64,000 nucleotides of DNA from Isoetes taiwanensis. Its lineage: Eukaryota; Streptophyta; Lycopodiopsida; Isoetales; Isoetaceae. The notes under the pieces are model-generated. The model was not told the DNA's origin. It was given only the letters and a program-made list of their open reading frames with translations, and did no database searches. The stretch lies in assembly GCA_021234155.1 (NCBI GenBank), contig JAJEKV010000030.1:6383890-6447889 (forward strand). Reading direction: 5' to 3'. Positions within the stretch are counted from its first letter, which is position 1. Every line of letters begins with the position of its first letter. A program made the position numbers and the translations under genes. Shown here in pieces: positions 49,568 to 60,493 of the stretch.

Positions 49568-49987
49568 AGAAATAAATTAACAAAATTTATGACAAAATGT
49601 TGTAAACAAAGTGACAAACATGACCTAAAATATTTGTTGTTATGAATGACAAAAAAGTGCCAAAAATAGATGACAAAGACTTACCAAAGAATTGACAAGA
49701 ATGACCTAAAACATGACAAAATCTATGACAAAAAAAAGTTCCCAAAAATATATTAAAATATGACAAAATAAGCAACAAAAAATTTGCCAAAAAAAATGAC
49801 AAAAAATAACATATAGACTATGGCAAAATAAATGACAAAATAATGCAAAGGAAGTGACAAAAAACTGACAATGCATCATCATTAATTTTTGACATTTTTG
49901 TGGTCATACTTTGTCAATTCTTTGAAATTTTCTGTAGTATATAAAGTGACAAAAGAAAGTGACAATGAACCCTTGTTTTCTTGTAGT
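49568..49987. repeat. Second array of TGACAAA-type repeats
   Basis: About 20 copies of TGACAAA/GTGACAA variants at irregular spacing. The right edge reads GTGACAATGAACCCTTGTTT then TCTTGTAGT, whose reverse complement starts ACTACAAGAAAA, close to the start of many CACTA-type elements. See the array at 28432-29110. Confidence 0.65.
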
Positions 49988-51130
49988 TTGCAACTACATA
50001 AAAATGCATGATAGAATATTCTAATTTTGCTACACTTGATGATACTCCAATGATATCTTCCTTTTTTCATTTCTTAGTGGATGCTACCAACTTCAACATT
50101 CCTTTATCTAGATCAAGTTGTAGCTTCAGAAATGCAATAGCGAGTTGAAAGTATACTTGTTATTGGCTGAGAACAATATGCGCAAAAATTGAAGAAAATA
50201 TCTCCCGAAATAGATCAATGGAAAGTCTTTGTCAAGATGGTACTATTTGTTGTAGCAAGGACTTCAACCATATTAATGCTACAAGATAGGATCTGTTGAG
50301 AGGACTGTGGACATCACACGGTTAGGCATTGTGGGGAATTTATGAGGGAGCCTGCTCAAGCATTTAGTCTAGAAAATTGCACGTATACAGTTGCCATGTG
50401 TGTATGCATGCGTGGATAGAGTTGTTCTTTGTTGAACTTGTCCTTAAAACTCTTTCTTCTTGCATCTTCCTGCAGCATCGCAAAAAACAACTTGAGAATG
50501 ACCCACATTTCAAGTTGCAGTAGACCAATCCTATTTCTGCAAAAACTAGTTGTGACTCATAGTCTGGGACAACTTTGGCAGTGATCCTTTATATTTGCGC
50601 TCATGTTGGACTTGATCGTTTCAAATTCAAAAAGTTCAAGAAATGCGCCAGAATTTTCTTTGTTGGGTTGTTTGGCATGCGCTTCATCAAGTTCAGGACA
50701 GTATCAAAGGGTGTCGAACAAGTTTTTGCTGTTGACATCGCATTTTTGAAGTTGAACTTGTCGTCACCGGAAATTTTTTAGGAATACATTGGCACTCGCA
50801 TGAAAGCTAAAGTGGCTAGTATTTTTCTCAATAACTTCTCTATGAATTTCTAGAAAACTTTTAACTTATAATTACCTTTGCCAAAACTTGCTCACAATCA
50901 TGAATGAACAATGTGCTTATTAAACAAGTAATAACAAGTAAACAACAAGAGAAGGTTGCACACACAAGATACTTCAATTAATGCTTTTCATGTAATACAT
51001 ATATCTTGCCTAAAAGGCAAGTCTAATAATAAGTAGATAGATATACTAATAATAGTAAATATCTAGATAAACACAGATGTGAGGCCTAGAATGCCTCGAA
51101 CAGTGCTCAGATGCATAGATAAAAGAGCTT
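49988..51130. other. No gene recognised
   Basis: Plus-strand frame 50575-50781 (basic: FKFKKFKKCARIFFVG) has no family. A short TCTAATAATAAGTAGATAGA stretch at about 51020 is simple sequence. Confidence 0.4.
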
Positions 51131-53600
51131 CCTAGAGCTGGAACTGAGAAAAGACCAGAAAATCCACCTAGAGAGGAAGAAATTGTTGTCTCTAGCTTTG
51201 AATCTGAAAAGGATTGGACGGAGGAGAAAGTTGTGCCTGAGCCCAAAAGGCAGAGAAAGCCTCAAGTGAAAAAAGCTTCTTCTTTTAAGGCTCCCTGTGC
51301 AAAAAGAAAGATCAAGGCCTTGGGTGGCCATAATGTATTTGGCACGCAGATTGCTGGTAGGAAAAATGACATGGAATAAAAAATGTTGGAAGAAATAGAG
51401 AGGAGATGTCGTGTCCCTGGAGTCACCTGCATGTTGACTATGTGAAGTTGTCTGCAAAGAATAAAGTGGGCCAAAGAACATTGCCCGTAAAGCCAAATTA
51501 TTCTAGCTACTTGAGTGCTTTGAAGGAGCGGATCCGAGACATGCCAAATGCTGCAATGGCTCCTCATATTTGCAGTACCGAACCATCTCAGTGTACATTT
51601 TCTAAAACAAGGAGGATGAGATGTGTGTTATGTTTTGGGTGGAACAAATGGGCAATGAGCCCACAATATTGATAACAAGTAGAGAATGCGCATGAGCTTC
51701 ATAGATAAAATCAAATTCATGCATAAAGAATATGAAATCTTGAAAGCCAACACAGGGAACAAAGTTATCAGCAAAGACCAAGACATATACCTGCAACTAA
51801 AGGAGCAGTGTGCCATAAATCAGTGTGCCATAAAGAGCAGTGTGTTTGTGGCAGTCTTTGATCAAATATGATAATTACTTTCAGCTTACTCTTCGCCATG
51901 GTCGAGTATGTATTCTCCTTTTAGTTCTTCCTCGTAGATAAACTTTTATGCGTATGGGCTCGTGGTCCCCTTTCAATATGCAAGTCCTCAGCCTGTACAC
52001 CTATAAGCAGAAGTCTATGCATGTATAGGCCGAGGACCTCGAGCCATACGCGTATAGGCAGCAAGTAGGCTGCCGATACATATATAGGCTTACTTCTACC
52101 TATACGCGTATAGGCAGAGGACCTCGAGCCCATATGAGTATAGACAAAGGACAACCCCATATGCATATAGCAGAGAACCTCGATCCCATACGCATATGAA
52201 CAATAAGATTTTTTAGATTTGTTTTGCTACATCTTGATGGCATGTTTTGTTATTCAGGTATGGGAATCATAAGTATGCATTCTTAATATGTGGGACGACA
52301 AGTTGATAAAAACAAGGGCTAGAGCCAAAGATAAGGGTAAACAAAAAATGGCGGACTCTAGCAGGCAAAAAGACATGGGAATTCAGATGTGAAGGGATAT
52401 GCGAGGCCTGAAGAATAAAGACAGAATCTGCAAGGTCTTCCAGAAGGTTGTGGATGGGCAGTTATTTCCTTGTAGTAAAAAAGATTGTGATGTTTGCCAA
52501 CAACAGCTGATGCTACATCTGAAATATGATTCATGGGATAAAGTGAGGAGCTTATATGCAACTTTCTCTTTTGATCAAAAGATAAATGAATATGCTTCCA
52601 ACTTCACAAACTGGATAAGTAGCCAGGCTATGCACGTATAGGTCTATTTAATTTCTGCCTATCATTTGAAGTTTACTTAATGCCTTTGCAAAAAAAAAGA
52701 CCCTATGCTACCTTGTTATTTACAATCTAGTCAGACTTTGCAAGGACGAGCGCGCTAAGCTCCTATAGAAAAGGGAAGGCAAAGAAAGATTTGTTCCTTC
52801 AAAGTTCAAGAGCTTTACTTTTGAAAAGCCCTTTATATATGCAGAGTTTGACACATTTCTTAGTAGATTTGTCAAACTAACCATTGCCCCTTTGTGGAGG
52901 ATTATTGTTTTTCATTCCAGTAACCAAGCTAGAATGATTCAGGCAGCAATAAAAGAACACCACAAGGTTGGTTTATACCACAAGGTTGATTATAAACCTG
53001 CAATCTAGTAAGCAGTGTGTGTAGGTCTTCTCTACGCATATAACGGCTAGATAAATCGATTTCTTTTCTGTAGGCTGAAGACAAATATTGGGGCATGGTG
53101 GCGGTGCCAGCTGCTCAATGTGTGGGAGTAGATACACATTGGCTACTCTAATCTAGGCAATAAGAGAAGCACCTTGCACTACAATAAAGTTGGGATGGAT
53201 CTAAGAATGCATTTCAATGCCCAACATATTGCAGAAGCTAACTAATCCAGTTCCCCAGAGAAGGGTTATAAGCCCATATGAAATTACTCAGCTTTTTCTG
53301 AATCTGGCACCATCATATCGTGTGCCTTGAAGAAAAGTTAGAATTGTGTGGCCATTGATCTTGATAAGAATTCTGTTGAATTTATCACGTCAAGAATTAG
53401 TTCCCTCCTAATCTACCTGACGAGAATTAAGAATTAGGTTCCAAGTGGGTAGATGATCTTCTAAAGCATACCAACTCTGAACCTCAGCCCCTTTCCTTAG
53501 GGAACACAGATAACCCTATCAATTTTGCTGACCTTCTTCATGCTGAAGAGCTCAAGAGGATACTAGACAAACCTCACAATGATTTTGGTCTGTCTAATAC
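51131..53600 (+). pseudogene. Degenerate multi-block coding region, unknown family
   Basis: Plus-strand blocks with protein-like composition follow one another in different frames. They are a charged basic block (ESEKDWTEEKVVPEPKRQRK, about 51205-51262), a block at 51690-51870 (FIDKIKFMHKEYEILKAN), a block at 52399-52641 (cysteine pair CSKKDCDVCQ), a block at about 52745-53010 (RFVPSKFKSFTFEKPFIYAE), and blocks after an acceptor-like TTTCTGTAG at 53073 (AEDKYWGMVAVPAAQCVGVD) and at 53340-53640. The layout suggests either a spliced gene that has decayed or a DNA-transposon gene. I do not recognise a domain. Confidence 0.4.
51930..52200. repeat. Diverged tandem array around TATACGCGTATAGGC
   Basis: Five to seven units built on (C)CATACGCGTATAGGC and GAGGACCTCGAGCC, period about 32-60 bp, at about 51944, 52018, 52055, 52105, 52130 and 52180. 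The core TATACGCGTATA is a palindrome, so the array is a cluster of possible binding sites or small cruciforms. It interrupts the degenerate coding region. Confidence 0.75.
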
Positions 53601-53869
53601 AGACAAGATGAGGACAAGGGACATCCCCTTCCTGATAAGTAAGTTCCTTCAGACATCTAAAACTGATGTTGCAAAATTTTACAAGTACATTATCGTCGAA
53701 CTACCTTATTTAATAAACTATATTTATCTTCACTTTAAGTTTATACTTTTATTTTTTAATATGCTAGTTTATTTTCTTGTCATGTTACAAATACATGGAT
53801 CCCCCAAAATGGCACTTTTTATATTTGTGTATACAATTTTACACGTTTCCTTATGCGAGGATGCTTGAG

Positions 53870-56455
53870 CATGAGCTGCCGGGAGTCTTTGCAACTCCCC
53901 CCACACTTCAACAAGCAGACGGCCCACCTGAACCGGCTCCTTCGAGGGTAGGGGATGATGCTTTGGGAGAGACCGCTCGACGATCCACGGGGCTGCAACC
54001 ACCTTCCCCGCAATCACGGGTTCGATGGCTAATGTCGGGGAGTTGAAACGATGGCTCGCCAAGTGGACCCCACCATTCGCGCGTGCAGCCGTCCGTCAAT
54101 ACCGCTCCTTCCTCAAGACCAAGAAAGCCAGGTACCTTGCGGAGCACCAGCAACAGATGTTTGGTCTTCTAGACCGCCACCCTAGGGCCTTCTGGAGAAA
54201 GGTCTTGAGTAAGCCTGCACAGCCCACAGGAAATATTACCCCGGAACAATGGGTGAGATACTTGCGGCGGTTGTATGACCCAATGGGGAAGCCGGGCACC
54301 GGTACCTCCATGAGCACAGGCCTAGCAGCACCGGTCATTCTTGAAGGGGATGTCATAATGGGCGCAGCGCCTACCGCTGCGGGAAGGCAGATTTGGATGG
54401 TATCGCGAGCGGAAGCTTCTCAAGTGGGCGGGCCCCAATGGTGTCGGTTCTCACAGCACTCTTCAACAGGGCATTGCAAGAAGGCTTCCCCCCGCACTGG
54501 ACTACCAGTAGAGTTGTGCCCATATACAAAGCAGGGGACCCCCACAGCCCAGCCAACTATCGTACCATTATGGTCAGTTCTGTCTTTGCCAAGTTGCTGG
54601 GGATTACGGAGCGGCGATTGACACTTTGGGCAGAGGATGGAGAAGTCTTGGGCTCGCCGCCTGGTACGGCTTCCGCCCAGGCATTCTACTATTGACCATA
54701 TCTTCACTCATGCGAACACTCATAGAGGATAGCCGGAATCGGCCTTGAGAATGCTGTCATCATTGTTTTGTGGATTTCGCAAAGGCTTTTGACCGGTGCC
54801 TCGGGGATAAGTTGTGGGGACAGATTGAGACAAAACTAGGGACCCCCGTCGACTTGCGTAATGCTATATACGTACTATACGAGGCTTGCTCGATTCGCTC
54901 TCACACCGCCGGGGAGCCCGTTGTTAGTAGCATTGGGGTGCGCCAAGGCTGCCCTCTATCCCCGACGCTCTTCGGGCTTGTACATTGACCAGCTAGAAGA
55001 ATGGCTAGCCGAGCACGGGGAGGCGCCGATTGATGCACCACATAATCCGCAACTCATATATGCCGATGATGTTGGGCTCGCGCATATACCCCGGAGGACA
55101 TGCAACGCCACACGGATGCTTTGGACACTTTACGCCAATTCATCGACATGAGAGTTAACTTGGCTAAGACAAGGGTGCTGCTGGTCCCCATCATCTCGGC
55201 ACCCCGTCTTCCCTCATTCACTTACCGTAAGGTGTAGTGGAGGTGGCACGATCTTTATAAGTATTTGGGCATTGAGTTTTCTACTACCACACCGGGATGC
55301 ATCCATCGGGTTACGGGTCACTTTGCAGTCGGAAAGCCTCGTATGCAATGCAAAACAACATCTACAAGGCGTAGCCAGATGCATGGGGTCACCGGGCACA
55401 CTTGTTCGAGGCCTTGGTTGAACCGGGTCCTCCTCTATGGGGCGTATGTGGGGGGGCTGATATCCCTCACCACTTGGAACGATCTAGAGCAGTCTGAAAA
55501 GCTTTCTTAGCCGGCACCGGGAGTGAAATCCACGGGCCCCATATCGATCTTGCTCCAAGAGGCAGGGCTTCCCTTCCACGAGGGTCGCTACTGAACGTCA
55601 CATTATTTACTTCCAGAAGGTGGTGGCTATGGATGAAGCCCGCTGCCCAACCTTGCTTTGGCGGTGGCGATGGGCCCGCAACGACTCAAAGCATGCCGGA
55701 AAGACAAGCAAGCCAGTGGTTCGCTATGGAATGTGCAGGCACACGATGTGGACCAGTGCATACACCGAAGGAACGCTGCCGCCTTGAAGCAAGATTGGAT
55801 GCTTGCTTCATGGCCAAGCTTTGGGATCTGAGAGGCCCCGTCACATGTCAAGGTGGCAAATTATCGACATTGAGGTTAATCCCATGCTCACGAGGGGCCC
55901 ACACCACTACCGCGCACCCATCTACCCATGAAAAAGCGCAGGTGATTGCTTCCATTCGCGACAGTGCACACCACCTCCGCATTGAGACGGGGAGATGGAT
56001 TCGAGGAGCAGCGTGAGGACAGAGTCCGCCGATCTTTGTCAACAGGGAGCCATTGAGGATGAAAGTCACGCCCTCCGTGCTTTGTCCGTGCAGACGAGCA
56101 TATCGGGGCTCGGTATGTTTCGGTTAGTTGTGCCCCATCAGGCCTTGCATGAGCTCTTGAGCACGGCCTCTGTAGGCTTGTTGGGATCATTACCTCAGGG
56201 AGGTAATGGATCGCGGACTCGATTATGCCCCCGTCCAGGCATTAACCTGCATTACTTGTGATTATGTATATAAGCGCGCAAAGATGTCGGCATCCTTATT
56301 GCTACTAAGGTTTTTCCCCAAAACCCTTTGGAGGCGGGGTTTTTAATCCTGGTAGTAATACGTCTGCTGCTCTCTCTCTTTGTACTTGGGTCCCATAGGC
56401 CAGTTGGTCTCCGTGGACGATAAAATCATATTCTATTCTATTCTATTCTTAAAAG
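53870..56455 (+). mobile_element. LINE family B, 5'-truncated, with structured microsatellite tail
   Basis: Plus-strand reverse transcriptase in several frames: pre-RT region 54025-54300; WTTSRVVPIYKAGDPHSPAN (about 54500-54560); motif A VDFAKAFDR (about 54762-54795); GVRQGCPLSPTLFG (about 54937-54978); YADDVGLAH (about 55056-55085). A post-RT region follows with YKYLGIEF, LRIETGRWIR (about 55974-56003) and a zinc-knuckle-like segment. No endonuclease precedes it. The sequence differs from the LINE at 44.6-49.3 kb. The 3' end is a conserved module (56285-56430) followed by (TTCTA)n, not poly(A). Confidence 0.88.
56285..56455 (+). other. LINE family B 3' structured module
   Basis: Outer pairing TATTGCTAC (about 56298-56306) with GTAGTAATA (56352-56360); inside, AAAACCC (56320-56326) can pair with GGTTTT upstream (56309-56314) or with GGGTTTT downstream (56337-56343). 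Then come GGGTCCCATAGGCC, GTGGACGATAAAA and the ATTCT repeat. The same design recurs at 27806-27952 and 57944-58135 with compensating base changes. Confidence 0.75.
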
Positions 56456-57335
56456 TTGTTAATGAGCAAAATGTTATTTAAAAAAAAGGAAAGACTAAAA
56501 CAATTGCATTATAGGTCATTAGAGCAATTGCTCCATCTTGTTCCACTTTCAAATGGTATTACAATGGAAACATTCATGTTTTCTTAATTTTATTATCATC
56601 ATGTACCATCCACTGCCATCATCTTGATACTTGCCCTTGCAACAAACATCACCTCTCTCTCATTTGATTCAACTTCTTCAAATAGCTTATTTTGTTCATA
56701 CTCGGTATAAATCATTTCTTCAGCAGTTTCCCTTCACTTAGCAACATTTCTTATTAGTACTGCAAGGTGCTCATTCCCTCCAACTACCTTTGCATCATTC
56801 AAAACTTATTGTTGTTCGGTTAGGAACACCCCAGCTCCTTCAAGATCTGCTACAAGATTATCAGCCTTTGTGTCATCTTGCTTCTAACTCTCAATTTTCA
56901 CAATTCCTCATCTAGCACATCGATTTTAGAAGTCATTAATAAGTACTTCTATATTTCATTGGGCTTCTTACTTCTCACCTTCGATAGGATAGAAGGGTCA
57001 ACCTTACTTGTCAAGATAGCATAAGCCTTCTTGACCTTAGCTGCATTTGCGTTCGTCCTCAAAATCGCATTCGTGCTACTAGTTGTTGCAGTAGCTTCAG
57101 CTTTCCCTTGCACTGTTGTGTTTATTGTAGCACTATTTCCCCCTAGTATCTACTACTGAAAGACGAGAGTCAATAATACCTACTTCACTTATAATCTCCT
57201 GGATATTTTAAGACATTCTTGATTTGCTCCTTCCAGACGTGAAATCTTGGACCTCCTTGATAGACTTTGATGCCACTCACCAATGGAGCTCAGAATGATG
57301 AGAGTGCACAACCAACTCTGATATCACGATTAGAA
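56456..57335 (-). mobile_element. LTR retrotransposon 5' remnant: PBS and gag
   Basis: On the minus strand a primer-binding-like site, TGATATCAGAGTTGG (about 57313-57327, close to the plant Met-tRNA motif), is followed by a reading frame typical of copia gag: YQGGPRFHVWKEQIKNVL, then KVKKAYAILTSKVDPSIL with several stops, down to about 56560. No protease or RT follows, because the LINE family B tail lies next on that side. Copia assignment rests on the gag start. Confidence 0.55.
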
Positions 57336-57710
57336 TTTTGTATCAAAGATTACACAATCAACTAGTCGAAAATTCAGTAGGCAATATGAATGCAGATATA
57401 AAACCTTGGAAATTCGAACTTCAACTATTACAATATATATTATAGAATTCAATATTTCTCAATGGTTTGAATCGCGAACCACTAGCATATTGACTCAACA
57501 CTATTCAAGTATTGACCAATACAAATGCCTTCAATGTCTTTGAGTATTTTCTCAACAATTCGATAAGCCAAGCGCATCTCAATCATCTGAATTCTTAAAC
57601 ATCTCCAAAGATGTCAATTGATCATCGAGAACTAGATTTATTCAGCAAATTCATCATCGAGATGCCGAGTTCTTCGTTTTCTTATTTTGCCTGATATCAA
57701 ATTGTAGTTT

Positions 57711-57713
<3 letters not shown>
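57336..57713. other. Probable LTR sequence, unbounded
   Basis: Lies on the minus-strand 5' side of the primer-binding-like site, where an LTR is expected. I cannot fix its ends or find a second copy. Confidence 0.35.
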
Positions 57714-57782
<69 letters not shown>

Positions 57783-57941
57783 TGAAGGACGTCAAACTTT
57801 ATTAATCACTTTCAAACAATACATGATCCAATGCAGGGACAGAAAAAAAAACCAGTGAATAAATGGACCCAACTGAACAAAGTCACCCGTCTAAGCATGA
57901 TAACATAATGCAAGAAAAAACTACTTTCTTCTCACAACAAA
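57714..57941 (-). mobile_element. Poly(A)-tailed retroposon 3' end
   Basis: A 68-base T run at 57714-57781 is, on the minus strand, a poly(A) tail. It follows GTTTGACGTCCTTCACA, and an AATAAA signal lies 16 bases before it (57798-57803). This is the layout of a reverse-transcribed, polyadenylated mRNA 3' UTR. The transcript body seen is only about 160 bp and cannot be assigned to a gene. Confidence 0.8.
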
Positions 57942-58135
57942 GAATAGAATAGAATAGAATAGAATAGAATAGAATAGAATAGAATAGAATAGAACAAATT
58001 TTTTAACGTCCACAGAGACCAATAGGTCATGGGACCCATACAATGGCCTAGTACAATCATTACTACTAGGATTAAAAAACCCCTGCCTCGAAAGGTTTTC
58101 AAGGGAAAAACCTTTGCAGTAATGATGATACTAGA
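57942..58135 (-). mobile_element. Isolated LINE family B 3' module with ATTCT tail
   Basis: Minus strand: CATTACTGC...AGTAATG paired region (58058-58125) with the inner GGTTTT/AAAACC/GGGGTTTT blocks, then GGGTCCCATGACC, GTGGACGTTAAAA and ten or more ATTCT units (57941-57993). It has no coding part. Confidence 0.85.
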
Positions 58136-59639
58136 CAAGCGGAGATAATGACTACTGAGGGCTCAGTAATTGCAGACGTTTATCTAGAACCTCAAGTACA
58201 CATATACCTTCAATATAGATGAACTTAACCAGGCCAAAGTTCCACATCCATAGAAACACTAAGAGCAAGCATACTTGTCTTCTGGTGTCTGAATGCCATG
58301 CACCTTCAAAGATGCATAATTAGGGAGACCCATTCTCTGAAGATGATGCTTTAGCCAAAATCCAAGTCTCCTAAGATCAAGAAATTGCCCAGTGAAATGG
58401 CACACAAGTGCATGGGACACAAGATTCTAAACACCTTGCAAACACAGTGTGATCAATTTCAACAACTGGTAGACCAGCTTGTATAAATGCTTTTGAACAT
58501 TCATGTGCCTCATAGAAAACACTACGATCACTTTGCCCTTGCAACTCGTTAAGCTATGACCTTAACTCTTTATATTATTATTCTAAAATATGATATTCAA
58601 TGCAACAGAAGCACGAGAAAATTGCCCATCAGATGCCATACCACATTTGATCCAATCACTGAATCGTAGAGAATGGCCTAGCCACTGCATCAGAAGAACT
58701 CCAATGAGCAAAAGCTACAGGTAGAGGCCCAGCAGAAGTAGATGGAAAAAAAGCAGAGGTAACACTAGGAGTAGATATGGTGGCTTCTACTTGCAAAGGG
58801 ACATGTTTAATTTGGAAAGAGGAGGTAGGTGTTACATGTCCACGCTACTAACAGGAGTAGAGTACAAAGCAAGAGAATTAAGGCGAGAATTATTTGGTAA
58901 ATTAAGAAACGGCAGAGAAGAGTTTACATCATGTACAGAAGAAGAGGTTGAGGCATTACCTACCACTTTGGAGGCACTCGCATTCCAGAAGCTAGCAAAC
59001 TAGGGTTTGTCATGGCGGCTAAAATGTGAGAACCCCAAATCCGGCCAAGCTAGACTCAGCAAACTATATGAACTATACACCGGTCGTGGCAAGAGTCTAC
59101 ATGACACCCATCACAGCGCCATCCTCACCCTCACCTAGCTCCTGGTCACACAAACTGTAGTTTTCGTATTGGTCTTTGACATTTAATTATTAACAACTTT
59201 CTAAAATATATTCAACATGCCACAATAGACAATACTTCTAGACGCTTTATGTTTCTAATATTTTCACATCTCCAAGTGCTACAGAGAAGATAAAATTCCG
59301 TCTCCATTTCATATTCGCATCTGCATATCCGAGAGATAAAATCTTTGATATATGTTTAATGGTTGCACACACCATATTTCTACTTGATAATATTTTGAGA
59401 AGATAAAATCCCGCTATATATAAGTTTGCACAGGCCTATAAGTATATCTTTGCACCTCCAATTATGAACTTTATTCCCACTATTATAACATGATAATTTC
59501 AATATCCCCCTTCATGTGTAATATGAACAACCTATCAAACTTCTCAATTTCTGAATCTACTATTTGACACAGTTCTAGAATGTATCGGTTATCAGCTTTC
59601 TCAATTTCTTAACTTGATATTTATCACAATTTTGAACTG
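58136..59639. other. No gene recognised; likely copia 3' flank in part
   Basis: The plus-strand frame 58791-59003 (MSTLLTGVEYKARELRRELF) has protein-like composition but no family. The part just left of the copia RNase H (59000-59640) should include the 3' end and LTR of that minus-strand element, but no LTR pair was found. Confidence 0.35.
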
Positions 59640-60215
59640 TATCAGCATATCCTCTTCAAGTTTAGTAAATCTCTCAGCTAACCAAATCTACTATCTGCTA
59701 AGGACTTTGTAAATATATCTACCTTTTGATGTTCTATATCAATATGTTGCAAGTTTATCAAGTTCCTATTGACGACATCTCGAATAAAGTCCATTTCTAT
59801 TTCTACGTATTTTATTCTTTCACGTAGTACTAGGTTTTTAGTCACTGAAATACTGCTCATGTTGTCACACCTTAACTAAATTGGACCATTTTGTTTCATG
59901 CCAAGTTTAGATAGTAATCTTCTACTCCAAATAATTTCTTTTGCAACAAGTGTGGTGGCTGCATACTCAGCCTCTGAAGAGATGGCTATGGATTTTTGTT
60001 TCCTACATTTCCATGACATTGGCCCTCCAACAAGCATTAATATGCAATTACTAGTAGAATTTCTGTGATCTAAATCCCCTTTCCAATCAGCATTACAAAA
60101 TGCACTTAATTCTAAGTTTTTAGAATAAAAAATTATACCATAATCCATTGCACCGTTTAAGTGTCCTAGAATCCTCTTTCCACAAGCCAATTAGAAACTG
60201 CTTAGAATCCTTTGG
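59640..60215 (-). mobile_element. Ty1/copia RNase H remnant
   Basis: The minus strand reads KRILGHLNGAMDYGIIF, then CNADWKGDLDHRNSTSNCI, GGPMSWKCRKQKSIAISS, EAEYAATTLVAKEIIW and, after one stop, VVNRNLINLQHIDIEHQ and DIFTKSLADSRF. This is the C-terminal RNase H and end of a copia polyprotein, in family order. Protease, integrase and RT are missing, so only the 3' third survives. Confidence 0.92.
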
Positions 60216-60493
60216 TAACCAAAGTTACCAAAAAGGAAAAAAAAAATGCATACTGGAATAACCAGCAAATCAATGGTCCTAGTGGTTTACAAATACATAA
60301 CACTATGGTAATTATAAAATTGAAGATGACTAGAGACATAAAATTATACAATCATTAATGGATATTCCGCCCATATGATGTCACACTTTCTTTGCTTAGA
60401 CAATGTCACACTTTCAATCAAGAATACCAAATTAAGATTGACACAAAAAGTATTGACAATCTGGTTATGGAAATGAAGGTTGTTTTAGAGGTC
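60216..60493. other. No gene; 3' flank of the polygalacturonase
   Basis: AT-rich spacer between the copia remnant and the polygalacturonase stop codon. Confidence 0.6.
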
